Source: Runella zeae DSM 19591 (lineage in GTDB: Bacteria > Bacteroidota > Bacteroidia > Cytophagales > Spirosomataceae). From it: a DNA stretch of 64,000 nt. Of the stretch, positions 43,365-52,894 are shown piece by piece. Each line of letters starts with the position of its first letter. The stretch's first letter is position 1. The position numbers and the translations under genes were made by a program. The DNA is taken from contig NZ_AUIF01000036.1 of NCBI RefSeq assembly GCF_000423565.1, forward strand, positions 56,983-120,982. The letters run 5' to 3'. The notes below the pieces were generated by a model, which was given only the letters and a program-made list of their open reading frames with translations, had not been told where the DNA came from and made no database searches.

Positions 43365-43685
43365 GTGAAAATTTTAGCCATTATATTATCCATTTATGTA
43401 CTGGTGCTGGCAAGTCTCCCTTGCAGAGATGATGCCTGTCATGGGATGACTAATGGAAAAGCATCATCTTCACAAAGCAATCACACTGACAATCACGGAG
43501 GCACAAAATCTTGTTCTCCTTTCTGTACTTGTTGTGGCTCAATCATTTCACTTGGTTTTCATTCTCCTGTTTCTGTTCCCGAAAATCAAACTTCCTTTTT
43601 TACCCAAAAAGTAAAAATCGCTTTCTACAACGATTCTTTCTTTTCCAATTTCTACGGAAATATCTGGCAACCGCCCAAAATCTAA
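43365..43685 (+). CDS. DUF6660 small Cys/His-rich secreted protein
   Basis: The protein has 106 residues from the GTG at 43365, giving the natural signal-peptide start KILAIILSIYVLVLASLPC. An upstream TTG at 43335 would add ten poor residues. The mature part has C-R-D-D-A-C-H, HTDNHGG and SPFCTCCG, and ends QPPKI, as in DUF6660 proteins. The Cys/His set suggests periplasmic binding of Cu or Zn. A TATATTTGC element (43353-43361) lies just before the GTG; if used it would start transcription at or after the start codon, so the gene may rely on readthrough instead. It precedes the CzcA fusion gene. Confidence 0.65.
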   Translation: MKILAIILSIYVLVLASLPCRDDACHGMTNGKASSSQSNHTDNHGGTKSCSPFCTCCGSIISLGFHSPVSVPENQTSFFTQKVKIAFYNDSFFSNFYGNIWQPPKI

Positions 43686-43803
43686 CTTTGAAAGTCTTAT
43701 TGCCATTTGCTCATACTGATAGCTACCTATCAGCATGGATTATTGTTTGTGGCACTTGCGGAACTTCTTCCGTATTAATTTCTCAAAATTAGATTCAAAA
43801 GAA

Positions 43804-46800
43804 ATGTTAGATAAAATCATTCATTTTTCAATCAAAAATAAGTTTATCATAGGCTTATTTACGATGGCACTGGTGTTGGTGGGTATTTACAACCTCAGCC
43901 GACTGCCGATTGATGCCCTGCCTGATATTACCAATAATCAGGTTCAGGTTATTACTAATGCCCCTACCTTGGCTACGCAAGAGGTGGAACAGTTCATTAC
44001 CTACCCCATCGAACAAACGATGAAAACCGTTCCACGCATTGTAGAAATGCGTTCGCTTAGTCGTTTCGGGCTGAGTGTGATTACCTTGGTTTTTGAGGAA
44101 AGTGTGGACATTTATTGGGCAAGAACTCAAATCAGTGAAAAACTAAAAGAGGCCGAAAGGCAAATTCCAAAAGGCATAGGCACCCCCGAATTAGCACCCA
44201 TCAGTACGGGTTTGGGCGAAATTTATCAATATGTCATTTATGCCAAAAAAGGCTTTGAAAATCAGTATAGTGCTTCCAAACTACGAAGTATTCAAGACTG
44301 GATTGTAAAACCTCAATTGCTGGGTACGCCAGGCATTGCTGAAGTTACCACGTTGGGTGGTAGCCTCAAACAATACGAAATTGCGGTTCAGCCTGACCGA
44401 CTAAAAAGCATGAACATCACCATTACTGATGTTTTTGATGCCCTCGAAAAAAACAACGAAAATACTGGTGGTGCTTACATAGACAAACAACCCTATGTCT
44501 ATTTTATTAGGGCATTGGGAATGGTGAAATCTATCCCAGATATTGAAAAAATAGTAGTAAAAAACAACGATGGTATTCCGGTTTTGATTCGGGATGTGGC
44601 AAAAGTGCAGGAAGGTTCGGCTTTGCGATATGGTGCAGTTACCAAAGACGGCAAAGGCGAAGTGGTAGGTGGAATGGTGTTGATGCTTAAAGGCGAAAAC
44701 TCCTCAGCAATTGTGAATCGAACCAAAGCGAAAGTCGAGCAAATCCGAAAATCATTACCCGAAGGCATTGCCTTAGAACCATTTATAGACCGTACTAAAT
44801 TAGTCAACAATGCCATTGGAACGGTTCAGACAAACCTTCTTGAAGGAGCTTTGATTGTTATTTTTGTATTGGTTTTATTGCTTGGCAACTGGCGTGCAGG
44901 TTTGGTAGTAGCCTCCGTGATACCTTTGGCCCTGCTCTTCGCCGTCATTATGATGAATCTATTTGGCGTAAGTGGCAACCTGATGAGTTTGGGAGCAATA
45001 GATTTTGGTCTGATTGTAGATGGGGCCGTTATTATTGTTGAGGCCGTTATTCATCGGCTACACCTCAATAAAGAAGGGCGATTAACCGCCCAACAGATGG
45101 ATGAGGAGGTTTTTGGTGCATCAAGCAAAATTCGGAGTAGTGCTGCTTTTGGCGAAATCATCATCCTAATTGTTTATTTACCCATTTTGGCGTTAGTTGG
45201 CACTGAGGGTAAGATGTTTAAACCCATGGCTCAAACGGTTACGTTTGCTATTTTGGGGGCTTTTATCTTGTCGCTCACCTACGTTCCAATGGCTTCGGCT
45301 TTGTTTTTGAGCAAAACAATTAGTCATAAAAAGAACATTTCCGATAAAATCATTGATACTATTTACCGATTCTACAAACCGGTTTTAGACAAAGCCCTGC
45401 AAATGAAGGCTTTAATTTTGGGTATTTCAGTCGCTATGTTTTTGGCCGCTTTGTTCGTTTTTAGTAGGATGGGGGGCGAATTTATCCCAACCTTAGAAGA
45501 AGGTGATTTTGCTATTAATTTTCGGAACGCTAACGGCAGTTCGTTGAGTATGAGTATTGAAACGTCCACCAAATTAGAGAAAATTCTTAAAACGAAATTT
45601 CCCGAAGTGGTGGAAGTTGTTACAAAAATTGGTTCCGCCGAAATTCCCACCGACCCAATGCCCATCGAATCGGCAGATATGATTGTCATTCTTAAACCTA
45701 AAAAAGAATGGACAACAACCAAAGATTTCTACGAATTGGCCGATTTGATGAAAGAAGAATTGGAGCAAATCCCCGGCGTAGGATTTGAAGTTTCACAACC
45801 CATACAAATGCGTTTTAATGAGTTAATGACAGGCGTTAGAAGCGACATTGCCATTAAGATTTTTGGGGAAGATTTAGAAAAATTGGCTGCTACCTCTACT
45901 AATGCCATTGGTTTAATTGGAAGTATCCAAGGTGTAGCCGATATAAAAGACGAGCGGATAACAGGAATGCCTCAAATCACGGTGCGGTATAATCCTGACA
46001 AATTGGCTTTATATGGTTTGAATGTAGGCGACTTAAACAAAGTTATCAGAACTGGTTTTGCCGGCGAAGTCACTGGTAAAGTGTATGAAGGCGAAAGGCG
46101 ATACGAATTGGTGGTGCGATTGGACAAAGATTTTCGTCAAGATATTTCTAACGTAAAAAGTATTTTTGTGAGCCTGCCCAATGGCAATCAGATTCCATTG
46201 GAACAGGTAGCGGAGGTAAATATTGAGCAAGGGCCTGCCCAAATCAGCAGAGAAAATGGCAGAAGAAGAATCGTAATTGGGTTGAATGTTCGTGGTCGGG
46301 ATGTCAAAAGTGTGGTAAACGAAATTCAGGCGCAATTAGACACCAAACTCAAACTACCCGAAGGTTATTACGTAACCTACGGCGGACAATTCGAGAATTT
46401 AGTAGAAGCCAACAAGCGCCTTTCGGTGGCTGTTCCAGTGGCGTTACTCCTAATCTTTGTATTACTTTTCTTCACTTTCAACTCGGTCAAGCAATCTTTA
46501 TTAATTTTTACTGCCATTCCACTTTCAGCGATTGGTGGCGTGTTTGCGCTTTGGTTGCGTGGAATGCCATTTAGTATTTCGGCAGGAATTGGCTTTATTG
46601 CCTTGTTTGGGGTAGCAGTTTTGAACGGAATTGTGCTGATTGGTTATTTCAATCAACTCAAAGCCGAAGGTTGGGACGATGTGCTTGAAAGAATCAAAGA
46701 AGGCACAAAAGTACGGTTACGTCCTGTGGTGATGACGGCGGCGGTGGCTTCGATGGGTTTTTTGCCCATGGCATTAAGCAATGGCTCTGGGGCAGAAGTT

Positions 46801-48144
46801 CAAAAACCATTGGCAACGGTCGTCATTGGAGGCTTATTAACGGCTTCTTTACTTACACTTATCGTTTTGCCGATTTTGTATTTATTACTTGAAAAAGGGA
46901 TAAAAGCCCCTAAAAAAATAACCATTTCATCGCTAATAATCTTAATTGGGTTATTTCTGGGCGGAAATGTGCAGGCTCAAACTTCTCTCAATCTCCAACA
47001 AGCTATTGAGTTAGGCACTAAAAACAATGGACTTGTACAAGCGAATGAGTTAGCTGTCAAACTACAAAATCAGTTAAAACCTACGGCGGTTGAATTGCCC
47101 AAAACCAATATCAACGCCATGCTTGGGCAATATAATACCCGTAGTTTTGACCAAAATTTTAGCATTTCACAAGGATTTAGTCCTTTTCTATTTCAAGCAA
47201 AACGAGGTTTAATTAACGAGTATATTAAAGGTAGTGAACTGAAATTGTTGGCTACTAAATATGATATTGCCTTTCAGATTCGACAATCTTGGAATACCAT
47301 TTTGTATCTCTCTGCACTGAATCAATTATTGCAAAAACAAGACGACTACTTACAGACATTCGTCAAAGCGGCAAATCTCAAATTCAAAACGGGTGAGAGC
47401 AATTTATTGGAAAAGACCACTGCCGAAACCAAACAACAGGAGTTGGTGCAAATTCGAAATCAAAATGAAGGCTTGATTTTGAGTGAAAAAATCAAATTGA
47501 AAAGCATTTTGAATCTGAATACCGATTTTACGCTTGCCGAAAATGAGTTTTTGCCCTCAAAACTCCTGAGTAGCGATTCGGCGCTCATCAATCAAAACCC
47601 GATGCTACAAATGGCATGGCAACAAATTGAAATAGCATCTGCAAGCAATAAAGTAGAGAAAGCCTTGCGAAAACCTGATTTTTCGGCAGGCTATTTTCTG
47701 CAATCGCTCACAGGAAATCAACAAGTTGGTGACAAAACGATTTATTACAATGGTCTGCCACGCTTTCACGGGCTAACCTTGGGCATAGGTGTCCCGATTT
47801 TCGGAGGGGCTTCCAAAGCACGAATCAAAGCATCAGAAACTGACATTCAGCTACAACAAAAAAATGCTGAATACCTTAAAAATCAGCTCAATAGTCAGCT
47901 TTTGCAGCAACTTCAAGAGCAAAGGGTTAATCAGTCCCTGCTTGATTATTATATCCAAATGGCTTTGCCCAATGCTGAAATCATCACTAAAAATGCTACA
48001 AAAGCCTACCAGAGTGGCGAAGCGGGTTATGTGGAATACCTGCAAGGATTAGAAACGGTTTTGAGTATTCAACGCAATTACTTGCAAGCCATTCATAATC
48101 TGAACCAGAACCTCATCAATATTCAGTATTTGTTGAACAACTAA
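43804..48144 (+). CDS. CzcA-type RND efflux pump fused to a TolC-like outer membrane domain
   Basis: The protein has 1446 residues from the ATG at 43804. Residues 1-1035 form a complete heavy-metal RND pump (LPIDALPDITNNQVQVITNA, LGAIDFGLIVDGAVIIVEAV with the relay Asp, GVAVLNGIVLIGYFNQL near the end). At about 1040-1058 is a signal-peptide-like stretch, KKITISSLIILIGLFLG followed by GNVQAQ. The remaining 390 residues are a TolC-family channel (LNLQQAIELGTKNN to the end). Cleavage after VQA would release the channel. This fusion is known in Bacteroidota. With the adaptor at 48157 it exports Zn, Cd, Co or Cu. Confidence 0.9.
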   Translation: MLDKIIHFSIKNKFIIGLFTMALVLVGIYNLSRLPIDALPDITNNQVQVITNAPTLATQEVEQFITYPIEQTMKTVPRIVEMRSLSRFGLSVITLVFEESVDIYWARTQISEKLKEAERQIPKGIGTPELAPISTGLGEIYQYVIYAKKGFENQYSASKLRSIQDWIVKPQLLGTPGIAEVTTLGGSLKQYEIAVQPDRLKSMNITITDVFDALEKNNENTGGAYIDKQPYVYFIRALGMVKSIPDIEKIVVKNNDGIPVLIRDVAKVQEGSALRYGAVTKDGKGEVVGGMVLMLKGENSSAIVNRTKAKVEQIRKSLPEGIALEPFIDRTKLVNNAIGTVQTNLLEGALIVIFVLVLLLGNWRAGLVVASVIPLALLFAVIMMNLFGVSGNLMSLGAIDFGLIVDGAVIIVEAVIHRLHLNKEGRLTAQQMDEEVFGASSKIRSSAAFGEIIILIVYLPILALVGTEGKMFKPMAQTVTFAILGAFILSLTYVPMASALFLSKTISHKKNISDKIIDTIYRFYKPVLDKALQMKALILGISVAMFLAALFVFSRMGGEFIPTLEEGDFAINFRNANGSSLSMSIETSTKLEKILKTKFPEVVEVVTKIGSAEIPTDPMPIESADMIVILKPKKEWTTTKDFYELADLMKEELEQIPGVGFEVSQPIQMRFNELMTGVRSDIAIKIFGEDLEKLAATSTNAIGLIGSIQGVADIKDERITGMPQITVRYNPDKLALYGLNVGDLNKVIRTGFAGEVTGKVYEGERRYELVVRLDKDFRQDISNVKSIFVSLPNGNQIPLEQVAEVNIEQGPAQISRENGRRRIVIGLNVRGRDVKSVVNEIQAQLDTKLKLPEGYYVTYGGQFENLVEANKRLSVAVPVALLLIFVLLFFTFNSVKQSLLIFTAIPLSAIGGVFALWLRGMPFSISAGIGFIALFGVAVLNGIVLIGYFNQLKAEGWDDVLERIKEGTKVRLRPVVMTAAVASMGFLPMALSNGSGAEVQKPLATVVIGGLLTASLLTLIVLPILYLLLEKGIKAPKKITISSLIILIGLFLGGNVQAQTSLNLQQAIELGTKNNGLVQANELAVKLQNQLKPTAVELPKTNINAMLGQYNTRSFDQNFSISQGFSPFLFQAKRGLINEYIKGSELKLLATKYDIAFQIRQSWNTILYLSALNQLLQKQDDYLQTFVKAANLKFKTGESNLLEKTTAETKQQELVQIRNQNEGLILSEKIKLKSILNLNTDFTLAENEFLPSKLLSSDSALINQNPMLQMAWQQIEIASASNKVEKALRKPDFSAGYFLQSLTGNQQVGDKTIYYNGLPRFHGLTLGIGVPIFGGASKARIKASETDIQLQQKNAEYLKNQLNSQLLQQLQEQRVNQSLLDYYIQMALPNAEIITKNATKAYQSGEAGYVEYLQGLETVLSIQRNYLQAIHNLNQNLINIQYLLNN

Positions 48145-48156
48145 ATTTTTGAAACA

Positions 48157-49404
48157 ATGAAATTACATATAAAAAATATTTTTTCGCTAAACACGGCTCT
48201 TGCCCTTTGCTTTTTGCTTCTTTCTTCTTGCGACAAAAAAGCAGAAACCACCCAAGCCGAAGAACACCACGACGATGCAAAAGGAGTGGTAGAACTTACA
48301 CCAGCGCAAGTAAAAGCAGCGCAAATTATCTTCGGTAATTTTGAAAAGAAAAACCTGAGTGAAGTAATCACCACCAACGGATATACCCAACTGCCTCCCC
48401 AAAGTCAAGCGGATGTATCGGTTTTTATGGGGGGAATCGTCAAAACAATTACCGTTATCGAGGGGCAGTATGTAAAGAAAGGGCAATCAATTGCTACATT
48501 TCAGAGTATGGAGTTTAATAATCTTCGCCTTGAAAAAGCAAAATTGACGGAGGAGTTGCAACAAGCCAAAGTCAACAAAGAGTTTTTAGATTTAGATTTT
48601 GCCCGACAAAAAGAATTGAGTGATGAAAACGTCACGGCTAAAAAAACGTTTCAAAAAGTTAGTTCAGAACTTGATTTGGTGAATAACAAAATAAAAATAA
48701 CCCAACAACAAATCGAGATTTTAGAGCAAAACCTACTCCTTAGCGGTAATGGCAACTCTAACACGATTGTGATTACAGCCCCAATTTCTGGACATATCAC
48801 TGCCATAAATGTAAAAATAGGAAGTAACATTTCGGCTAATGCTTCCTTATTTTCAATTGTAGATAATTCAGAAATGTACGTTGAATTATTAGTTTACGAA
48901 AAAGATCTCTTTAAAATAAAAGTTGGGCAAAGTTTACGTTTTGTACTCACTAATCAGGGCAATAAGGAGATTATCGGCAAGATTTTTAGTATTGGTAAAG
49001 CCTTTCAGAAACAAACTAAATCGGTGGCCGTCCGTGCTGACATCAATAATAAGACGATTGGTTTAATACCCGGCATGTATGTCAATGCCTTGATTGATAT
49101 TGGCAATAGTGATGTGAATACCCTGCCAGCCGAAGCCATTGTAAAAGCAGAAGGCAAAGAATTTATCTTTATTCATGAAGCCGAAGAAAACCACGAACAT
49201 GCCGCAAGCGAGAAAGTACATGAGGAAGATACGGGCATTCATTTCAAGCGAATCGAGGTAAAAACAGGCATCACTCAATTAGGGTATGTACAAGTTACGC
49301 CTTTGGAAGAAATTCCAGCAGGTGCAAAAATCGTAACAAAAGGAGCTTATTATCTACAATCTTCCATCGCCAACGCTGAGGGTGGTGATGAACACGGGCA
49401 TTGA
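48157..49404 (+). CDS. CzcB-type RND periplasmic adaptor
   Basis: A 415-residue lipoprotein (LLSSCDKK). It has a lipoyl-like region (FMGGIVKTITVIEGQYVKKG), a long alpha-helical hairpin (residues about 110-190), a beta-barrel and a membrane-proximal domain. A His-rich loop near residues 345-365 (EAEENHEHAASEKVHEED) and the C-terminal GGDEHGH are likely metal sites. An N-terminal Glu/His stretch (AEEHHDDAKG) adds another. It couples the CzcA half of the fusion to the outer membrane channel. It starts 12 bases after the pump gene. Confidence 0.88.
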   Translation: MKLHIKNIFSLNTALALCFLLLSSCDKKAETTQAEEHHDDAKGVVELTPAQVKAAQIIFGNFEKKNLSEVITTNGYTQLPPQSQADVSVFMGGIVKTITVIEGQYVKKGQSIATFQSMEFNNLRLEKAKLTEELQQAKVNKEFLDLDFARQKELSDENVTAKKTFQKVSSELDLVNNKIKITQQQIEILEQNLLLSGNGNSNTIVITAPISGHITAINVKIGSNISANASLFSIVDNSEMYVELLVYEKDLFKIKVGQSLRFVLTNQGNKEIIGKIFSIGKAFQKQTKSVAVRADINNKTIGLIPGMYVNALIDIGNSDVNTLPAEAIVKAEGKEFIFIHEAEENHEHAASEKVHEEDTGIHFKRIEVKTGITQLGYVQVTPLEEIPAGAKIVTKGAYYLQSSIANAEGGDEHGH

Positions 49405-49428
49405 GTAATCTAAATATCAAACGAGAAG

Positions 49429-50160
49429 ATGACAATGTTCTCAGAAGTTTTTCTATATGCCCTTATCCCTGTCATTTCTATCTTAATAGGAGGAATGACA
49501 GGCTTGTTCCGAAAGCCCAGCGGAGCATTTCGAAGTTCGGTGTTGCATTTTGCTGCCGGCGTGGTTTTTTCGGTGGTTGCCGTAGAGCTGTTGCCTGATG
49601 TTATTAAAGAACACAAGCCCGTAGAAGTGGGCATTGGTTTTGGGTTAGGGATTGCTACGATGCTTTTGATAAAATATTTTGCCGAAAAATATGAATCAAA
49701 AAGTGAAGGAAACAGCAATACAAATGCTTTACCAATGGGACTGTTAGTGGCTTTGGGCATAGATATGGTAATAGATGGTTTGTTGTTGGGAGTAGGCTTT
49801 GCCGCAGGAAATACAGAAGGTATTTTGCTATCGGTAGCATTGGCATTTGAAGTTTATTCATTAGGGTTGGCCGTTGTGTTAGCTTGCAGCAAAAGCAATA
49901 TTTCTAAACAGAAGAACCTACTTATCTTATTCATTTTAGGCTTGACTTTCTTTGTGGGAGCCGTTTTGGGAATCACGCTATTATCAAGTCTATCACAAGA
50001 AATGCTTGAACTGGTTTTATCCTTTGGATTAGCAGCCTTGCTGTTTTTAGTAACAGAAGAATTACTCATGGAAGCTCACGAAGAAAAAGAAACCCTCTTA
50101 CAAACCAGTATGTTTTTTGTCGGTTTTCTAATCTTTCTTTTAGTAGGAATGGTGGCATAA
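49429..50160 (+). CDS. ZIP-family-like metal transporter
   Basis: A 243-residue membrane protein with about eight helices. LHFAAGVVFSVVAVELLPD (helix 2) and LGIDMVIDGLLLGVGFAAG (helix 4) match the ZIP family, with Asp replacing the usual His in the helix-4 motif. EVYSLGLAV is the helix-5 counterpart. The changed ligands suggest altered metal preference or loss of uptake. In a resistance locus it might export or equilibrate metal rather than import it. It is close to CzcB (24 bases) and to the next membrane protein. Confidence 0.75.
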   Translation: MTMFSEVFLYALIPVISILIGGMTGLFRKPSGAFRSSVLHFAAGVVFSVVAVELLPDVIKEHKPVEVGIGFGLGIATMLLIKYFAEKYESKSEGNSNTNALPMGLLVALGIDMVIDGLLLGVGFAAGNTEGILLSVALAFEVYSLGLAVVLACSKSNISKQKNLLILFILGLTFFVGAVLGITLLSSLSQEMLELVLSFGLAALLFLVTEELLMEAHEEKETLLQTSMFFVGFLIFLLVGMVA

Positions 50161-50201
50161 CTTTTAATTGTTTGGAAGTCAAGAACCCCAACAAGCAAAC
50201 T

Positions 50202-50825
50202 ATGAATCAAATCCTTTTTGGCTCATTGATACTGAGCATTTTACATGCGCTGATTCCCAGTCATTGGTTGCCTTTTATAACCATTGGCAAAACGGAACGT
50301 TGGACAGAAATTCGCACCCTTACCGTTACGGCCTTAGCAGGCCTTGCCCATACAATTAGCACCACTATTTTGGGGTTAATCGTGGGCTTGGCTGGTTACG
50401 AATTAGCCGAAAAATACCATGAACTCGCTGAAAGTGTGATTCCTGCTGTATTGTTGATGCTGGGTTTGTGGTATCTGATGCAACACTTGCGGCATCAACA
50501 CGCTCACGAACATATTGATACTCAAAAACAAAAAGGCAAATCATTCAATGGGCTTTTGTTTTCGCTTTGTGTTGGTATGTTCTTGTCGCCTTGTATGGAA
50601 ATCAATGCCTACTTCCTGAGTGCGGGGGCATTGGGCTGGCAAGCGTTGGGTTTAGTGGCACTTATCTATAATGTAGTCACACTCGCAGGGATGCTCATGA
50701 TGGTCTGGGTAGCAGGGCGTGGCCTTCGGCTCATCAATGCCCACTGGTTTGAGCATAACGAAAACCTCATAACGGGGCTAACACTCCTTGGGCTATCCAT
50801 TCTCAATTTCTTTATCGAATTCTAA
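50202..50825 (+). CDS. polytopic membrane protein related to nickel/cobalt exporters
   Basis: The protein has 207 residues from the ATG at 50202; a TTG start at 50172 adds ten unlikely residues. About six helices are seen. HALIPSHWLPFITIG near the N-terminus recalls the H-x-x-x-x-x-H/D motif of NicO/RcnA and UreH-like proteins. A cytoplasmic His-rich loop (HLRHQHAHEHIDTQ) follows helix 3. A second GLLFSLCVGMFLSPCMEINA includes Cys and Glu. Probably a metal exporter; the metal is not clear. It is followed after 11 bases by a Zn/Cd-type ATPase. Confidence 0.7.
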   Translation: MNQILFGSLILSILHALIPSHWLPFITIGKTERWTEIRTLTVTALAGLAHTISTTILGLIVGLAGYELAEKYHELAESVIPAVLLMLGLWYLMQHLRHQHAHEHIDTQKQKGKSFNGLLFSLCVGMFLSPCMEINAYFLSAGALGWQALGLVALIYNVVTLAGMLMMVWVAGRGLRLINAHWFEHNENLITGLTLLGLSILNFFIEF

Positions 50826-50836
50826 CTGATTATTTC

Positions 50837-52840
50837 ATGGAAAAGAAAGTGCAAATTCATAAAAATCATACAACTGATGATTGCTGCGACACGTCGTCAG
50901 AAGTTAAAACTCCAACACATAGCGATAACGACGGACACGAACACGACGAAGAAACAGGCGAAGAAAGCCTGCTGAAAAGCCGTTGGCGGCTGTGGTTGAG
51001 TTTGACAATTCTGTTGGGCTTCGTTGCTATCACACAATTGTTTAAAGTAGAAATAGCCAAGCCTGTCGAAATTGCTTTGATGACGATTGCCTACTTGCTG
51101 GCAGGTTACAACACGCTCGAACGGGCTTTTCGGTCGTTGCGACGGGGCGATTTTTTCAATGAATTTACGTTGATGTCCATTGCTACGCTTGGCGCATTTT
51201 ACATCGGCGAATATAGCGAAGGAGTAGCCGTGATGATTTTCTACGAGATTGGTGAATTGTTTCAAGATTTGGCAGTCAATCGCTCGAAACGTTCCATTAA
51301 AGCATTATTGGACGTGCGTCCTGACACCGTGACGGTACGGCGCAACGGCACGCAACAGACAGTCAGCCCCGCCACGGTGCAAATCGGCGAAACGATTTTG
51401 GTAAAACCAGGCGAAAAAGTAGCCTTAGACAGCACCTTATTGACTGATAACGCCAGTTTCAACACAGCAGCCCTCACGGGTGAATCTCGCCCTGATACCA
51501 AACGTACGGGCGAAGTCGTACTGGCAGGAATGATTAACTTGGATAAAGTAATTGAACTGAAAGTAACGACTGCTTTCAAGGATTCTAAACTCTCCCGCAT
51601 CTTAGAAATGGTACAGGATGCTACCGCCCGAAAAGCTCCTACACAGTTGTTAATCACCCGTTTAGCCAAAGTTTACACCCCCATTGTGTTTGGCTTAGCG
51701 TTGGCAATTACACTGATTCCGTACTTTTTTATGTCAACCTACGTCTTCAACGACTGGTTGTATAGGGGGATGGTTTTTCTGGTCATTGCTTGTCCGTGTG
51801 CATTAACGGTTTCTATCCCATTGGGTTATTTTGGGGGCATTGGTTTGGCTTCTCGCAATGGTATCTTGGTCAAAGGTTCTAACTTTTTGGACGTATTAAC
51901 CGAAATTAATACCGTCGTTTCAGACAAAACAGGGACGCTGACAAAGGGAGTTTTTAAGGTGCAAGAAGTTAGCCCCCCACCCCCCGATGGGGGAGTTAAT
52001 GAAGAATTATTTATTCAATTACTGGCGGCATTGGAAAATACTTCTACGCATCCCGTAGCCAAGGCTGTGGTAGAATATGCCAATTTACAAAAAACAAACT
52101 GGCAAGGTTTGAAAGTAGAAGCTGTGGTGGAAATATCGGGGCATGGCTTAAAAGGAGTTATTGGTGGCAAAACAGTGTTGGCGGGCAATCTAAAATTGTT
52201 ACAAAAGTTTAATGTTTCACACCCTGCCGAATTAGAGCAAATCGTTGAAACAATTGTGGTTTTAGCCATTGAAAATCAATACGCTGGCTATATTACCATT
52301 GCCGACGAAGTAAAAGAAGATGCTGCACAAACTGTTGCTGACTTAAAGGCATTAGGCATTGAAACAGTAATGCTTTCTGGCGACAAAACAACAGTTGTCC
52401 AAAAAGTAGCCGACCAACTTGGTATTGTGCGAGCCTACGGCGATTTGCTGCCCGAAGGCAAGGTAGAAAAAGTACAAGAACTCAAAAATCAAGGCAAAAA
52501 ACTCGCTTTTGTCGGAGATGGCGTAAATGATGCTCCCGTAGTAGCTCTTGCTGATGCAGGTATTGCCATGGGCGGTATGGGGTCAGATGCCACGATTGAA
52601 ACTGCCGACATTGTGATTCAAAATGACCAGCCGCATAAAATCGTTTCGGCCATCAAAATTGGAAAAATTACCAAATCAGTCGTTTGGCAGAATATTTCAC
52701 TGGCGATGGGCGTGAAAGTCGCCGTTATGTTGTTGGGTGCAGGAGGTATCGCCACTTTGTGGGAAGCCGTTTTTGCCGATGTGGGCGTGGCTTTGTTGGC
52801 TATTTTGAATGCAGTTAGGATACAGCAAATGAAATTTTAA
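50837..52840 (+). CDS. Zn/Cd/Pb-type P1B ATPase
   Basis: A 667-residue pump. No HMA domain; the N-terminus is His/Asp/Cys-rich (TTDDCCDTSSE, HSDNDGHEHDEE). It has ACPCALTVSIPLGYFGGIG (CPC), SDKTGTLTKG and GDGVNDAPVVALADAG. Helix 7 contains the K of AMGVKVAVMLLG, and helix 8 has ADVGVALLAILNA with the Asp typical of the P1B-2 class, so Zn(II), Cd(II) or Pb(II) is the likely substrate. Residues about 379-388 (SPPPPDGGVN) come from a palindromic repeat inserted into the nucleotide-binding domain. The frame remains open through it, so the enzyme may still work. Confidence 0.9.
   Translation: MEKKVQIHKNHTTDDCCDTSSEVKTPTHSDNDGHEHDEETGEESLLKSRWRLWLSLTILLGFVAITQLFKVEIAKPVEIALMTIAYLLAGYNTLERAFRSLRRGDFFNEFTLMSIATLGAFYIGEYSEGVAVMIFYEIGELFQDLAVNRSKRSIKALLDVRPDTVTVRRNGTQQTVSPATVQIGETILVKPGEKVALDSTLLTDNASFNTAALTGESRPDTKRTGEVVLAGMINLDKVIELKVTTAFKDSKLSRILEMVQDATARKAPTQLLITRLAKVYTPIVFGLALAITLIPYFFMSTYVFNDWLYRGMVFLVIACPCALTVSIPLGYFGGIGLASRNGILVKGSNFLDVLTEINTVVSDKTGTLTKGVFKVQEVSPPPPDGGVNEELFIQLLAALENTSTHPVAKAVVEYANLQKTNWQGLKVEAVVEISGHGLKGVIGGKTVLAGNLKLLQKFNVSHPAELEQIVETIVVLAIENQYAGYITIADEVKEDAAQTVADLKALGIETVMLSGDKTTVVQKVADQLGIVRAYGDLLPEGKVEKVQELKNQGKKLAFVGDGVNDAPVVALADAGIAMGGMGSDATIETADIVIQNDQPHKIVSAIKIGKITKSVVWQNISLAMGVKVAVMLLGAGGIATLWEAVFADVGVALLAILNAVRIQQMKF
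51970..51998 (+). repeat. C/G-rich palindromic repeat inside the Zn/Cd ATPase gene
   Basis: A C-tract with CCCCC-GAT-GGGGG at 51981-51993 forms the core of a hairpin, and flanking TTAG/AGTTAA extends it. C-rich palindromes of this kind are common intergenic repeats in Bacteroidota. Here it lies in frame and encodes four prolines plus DGG, between the DKTGTLT region and the next helix of the nucleotide-binding domain. Confidence 0.6.
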
Positions 52841-52894
52841 GGAGTTTGCCGTATTTTACGCTAAATTTCATTTTACCTTTCTGACTACCTTAAA

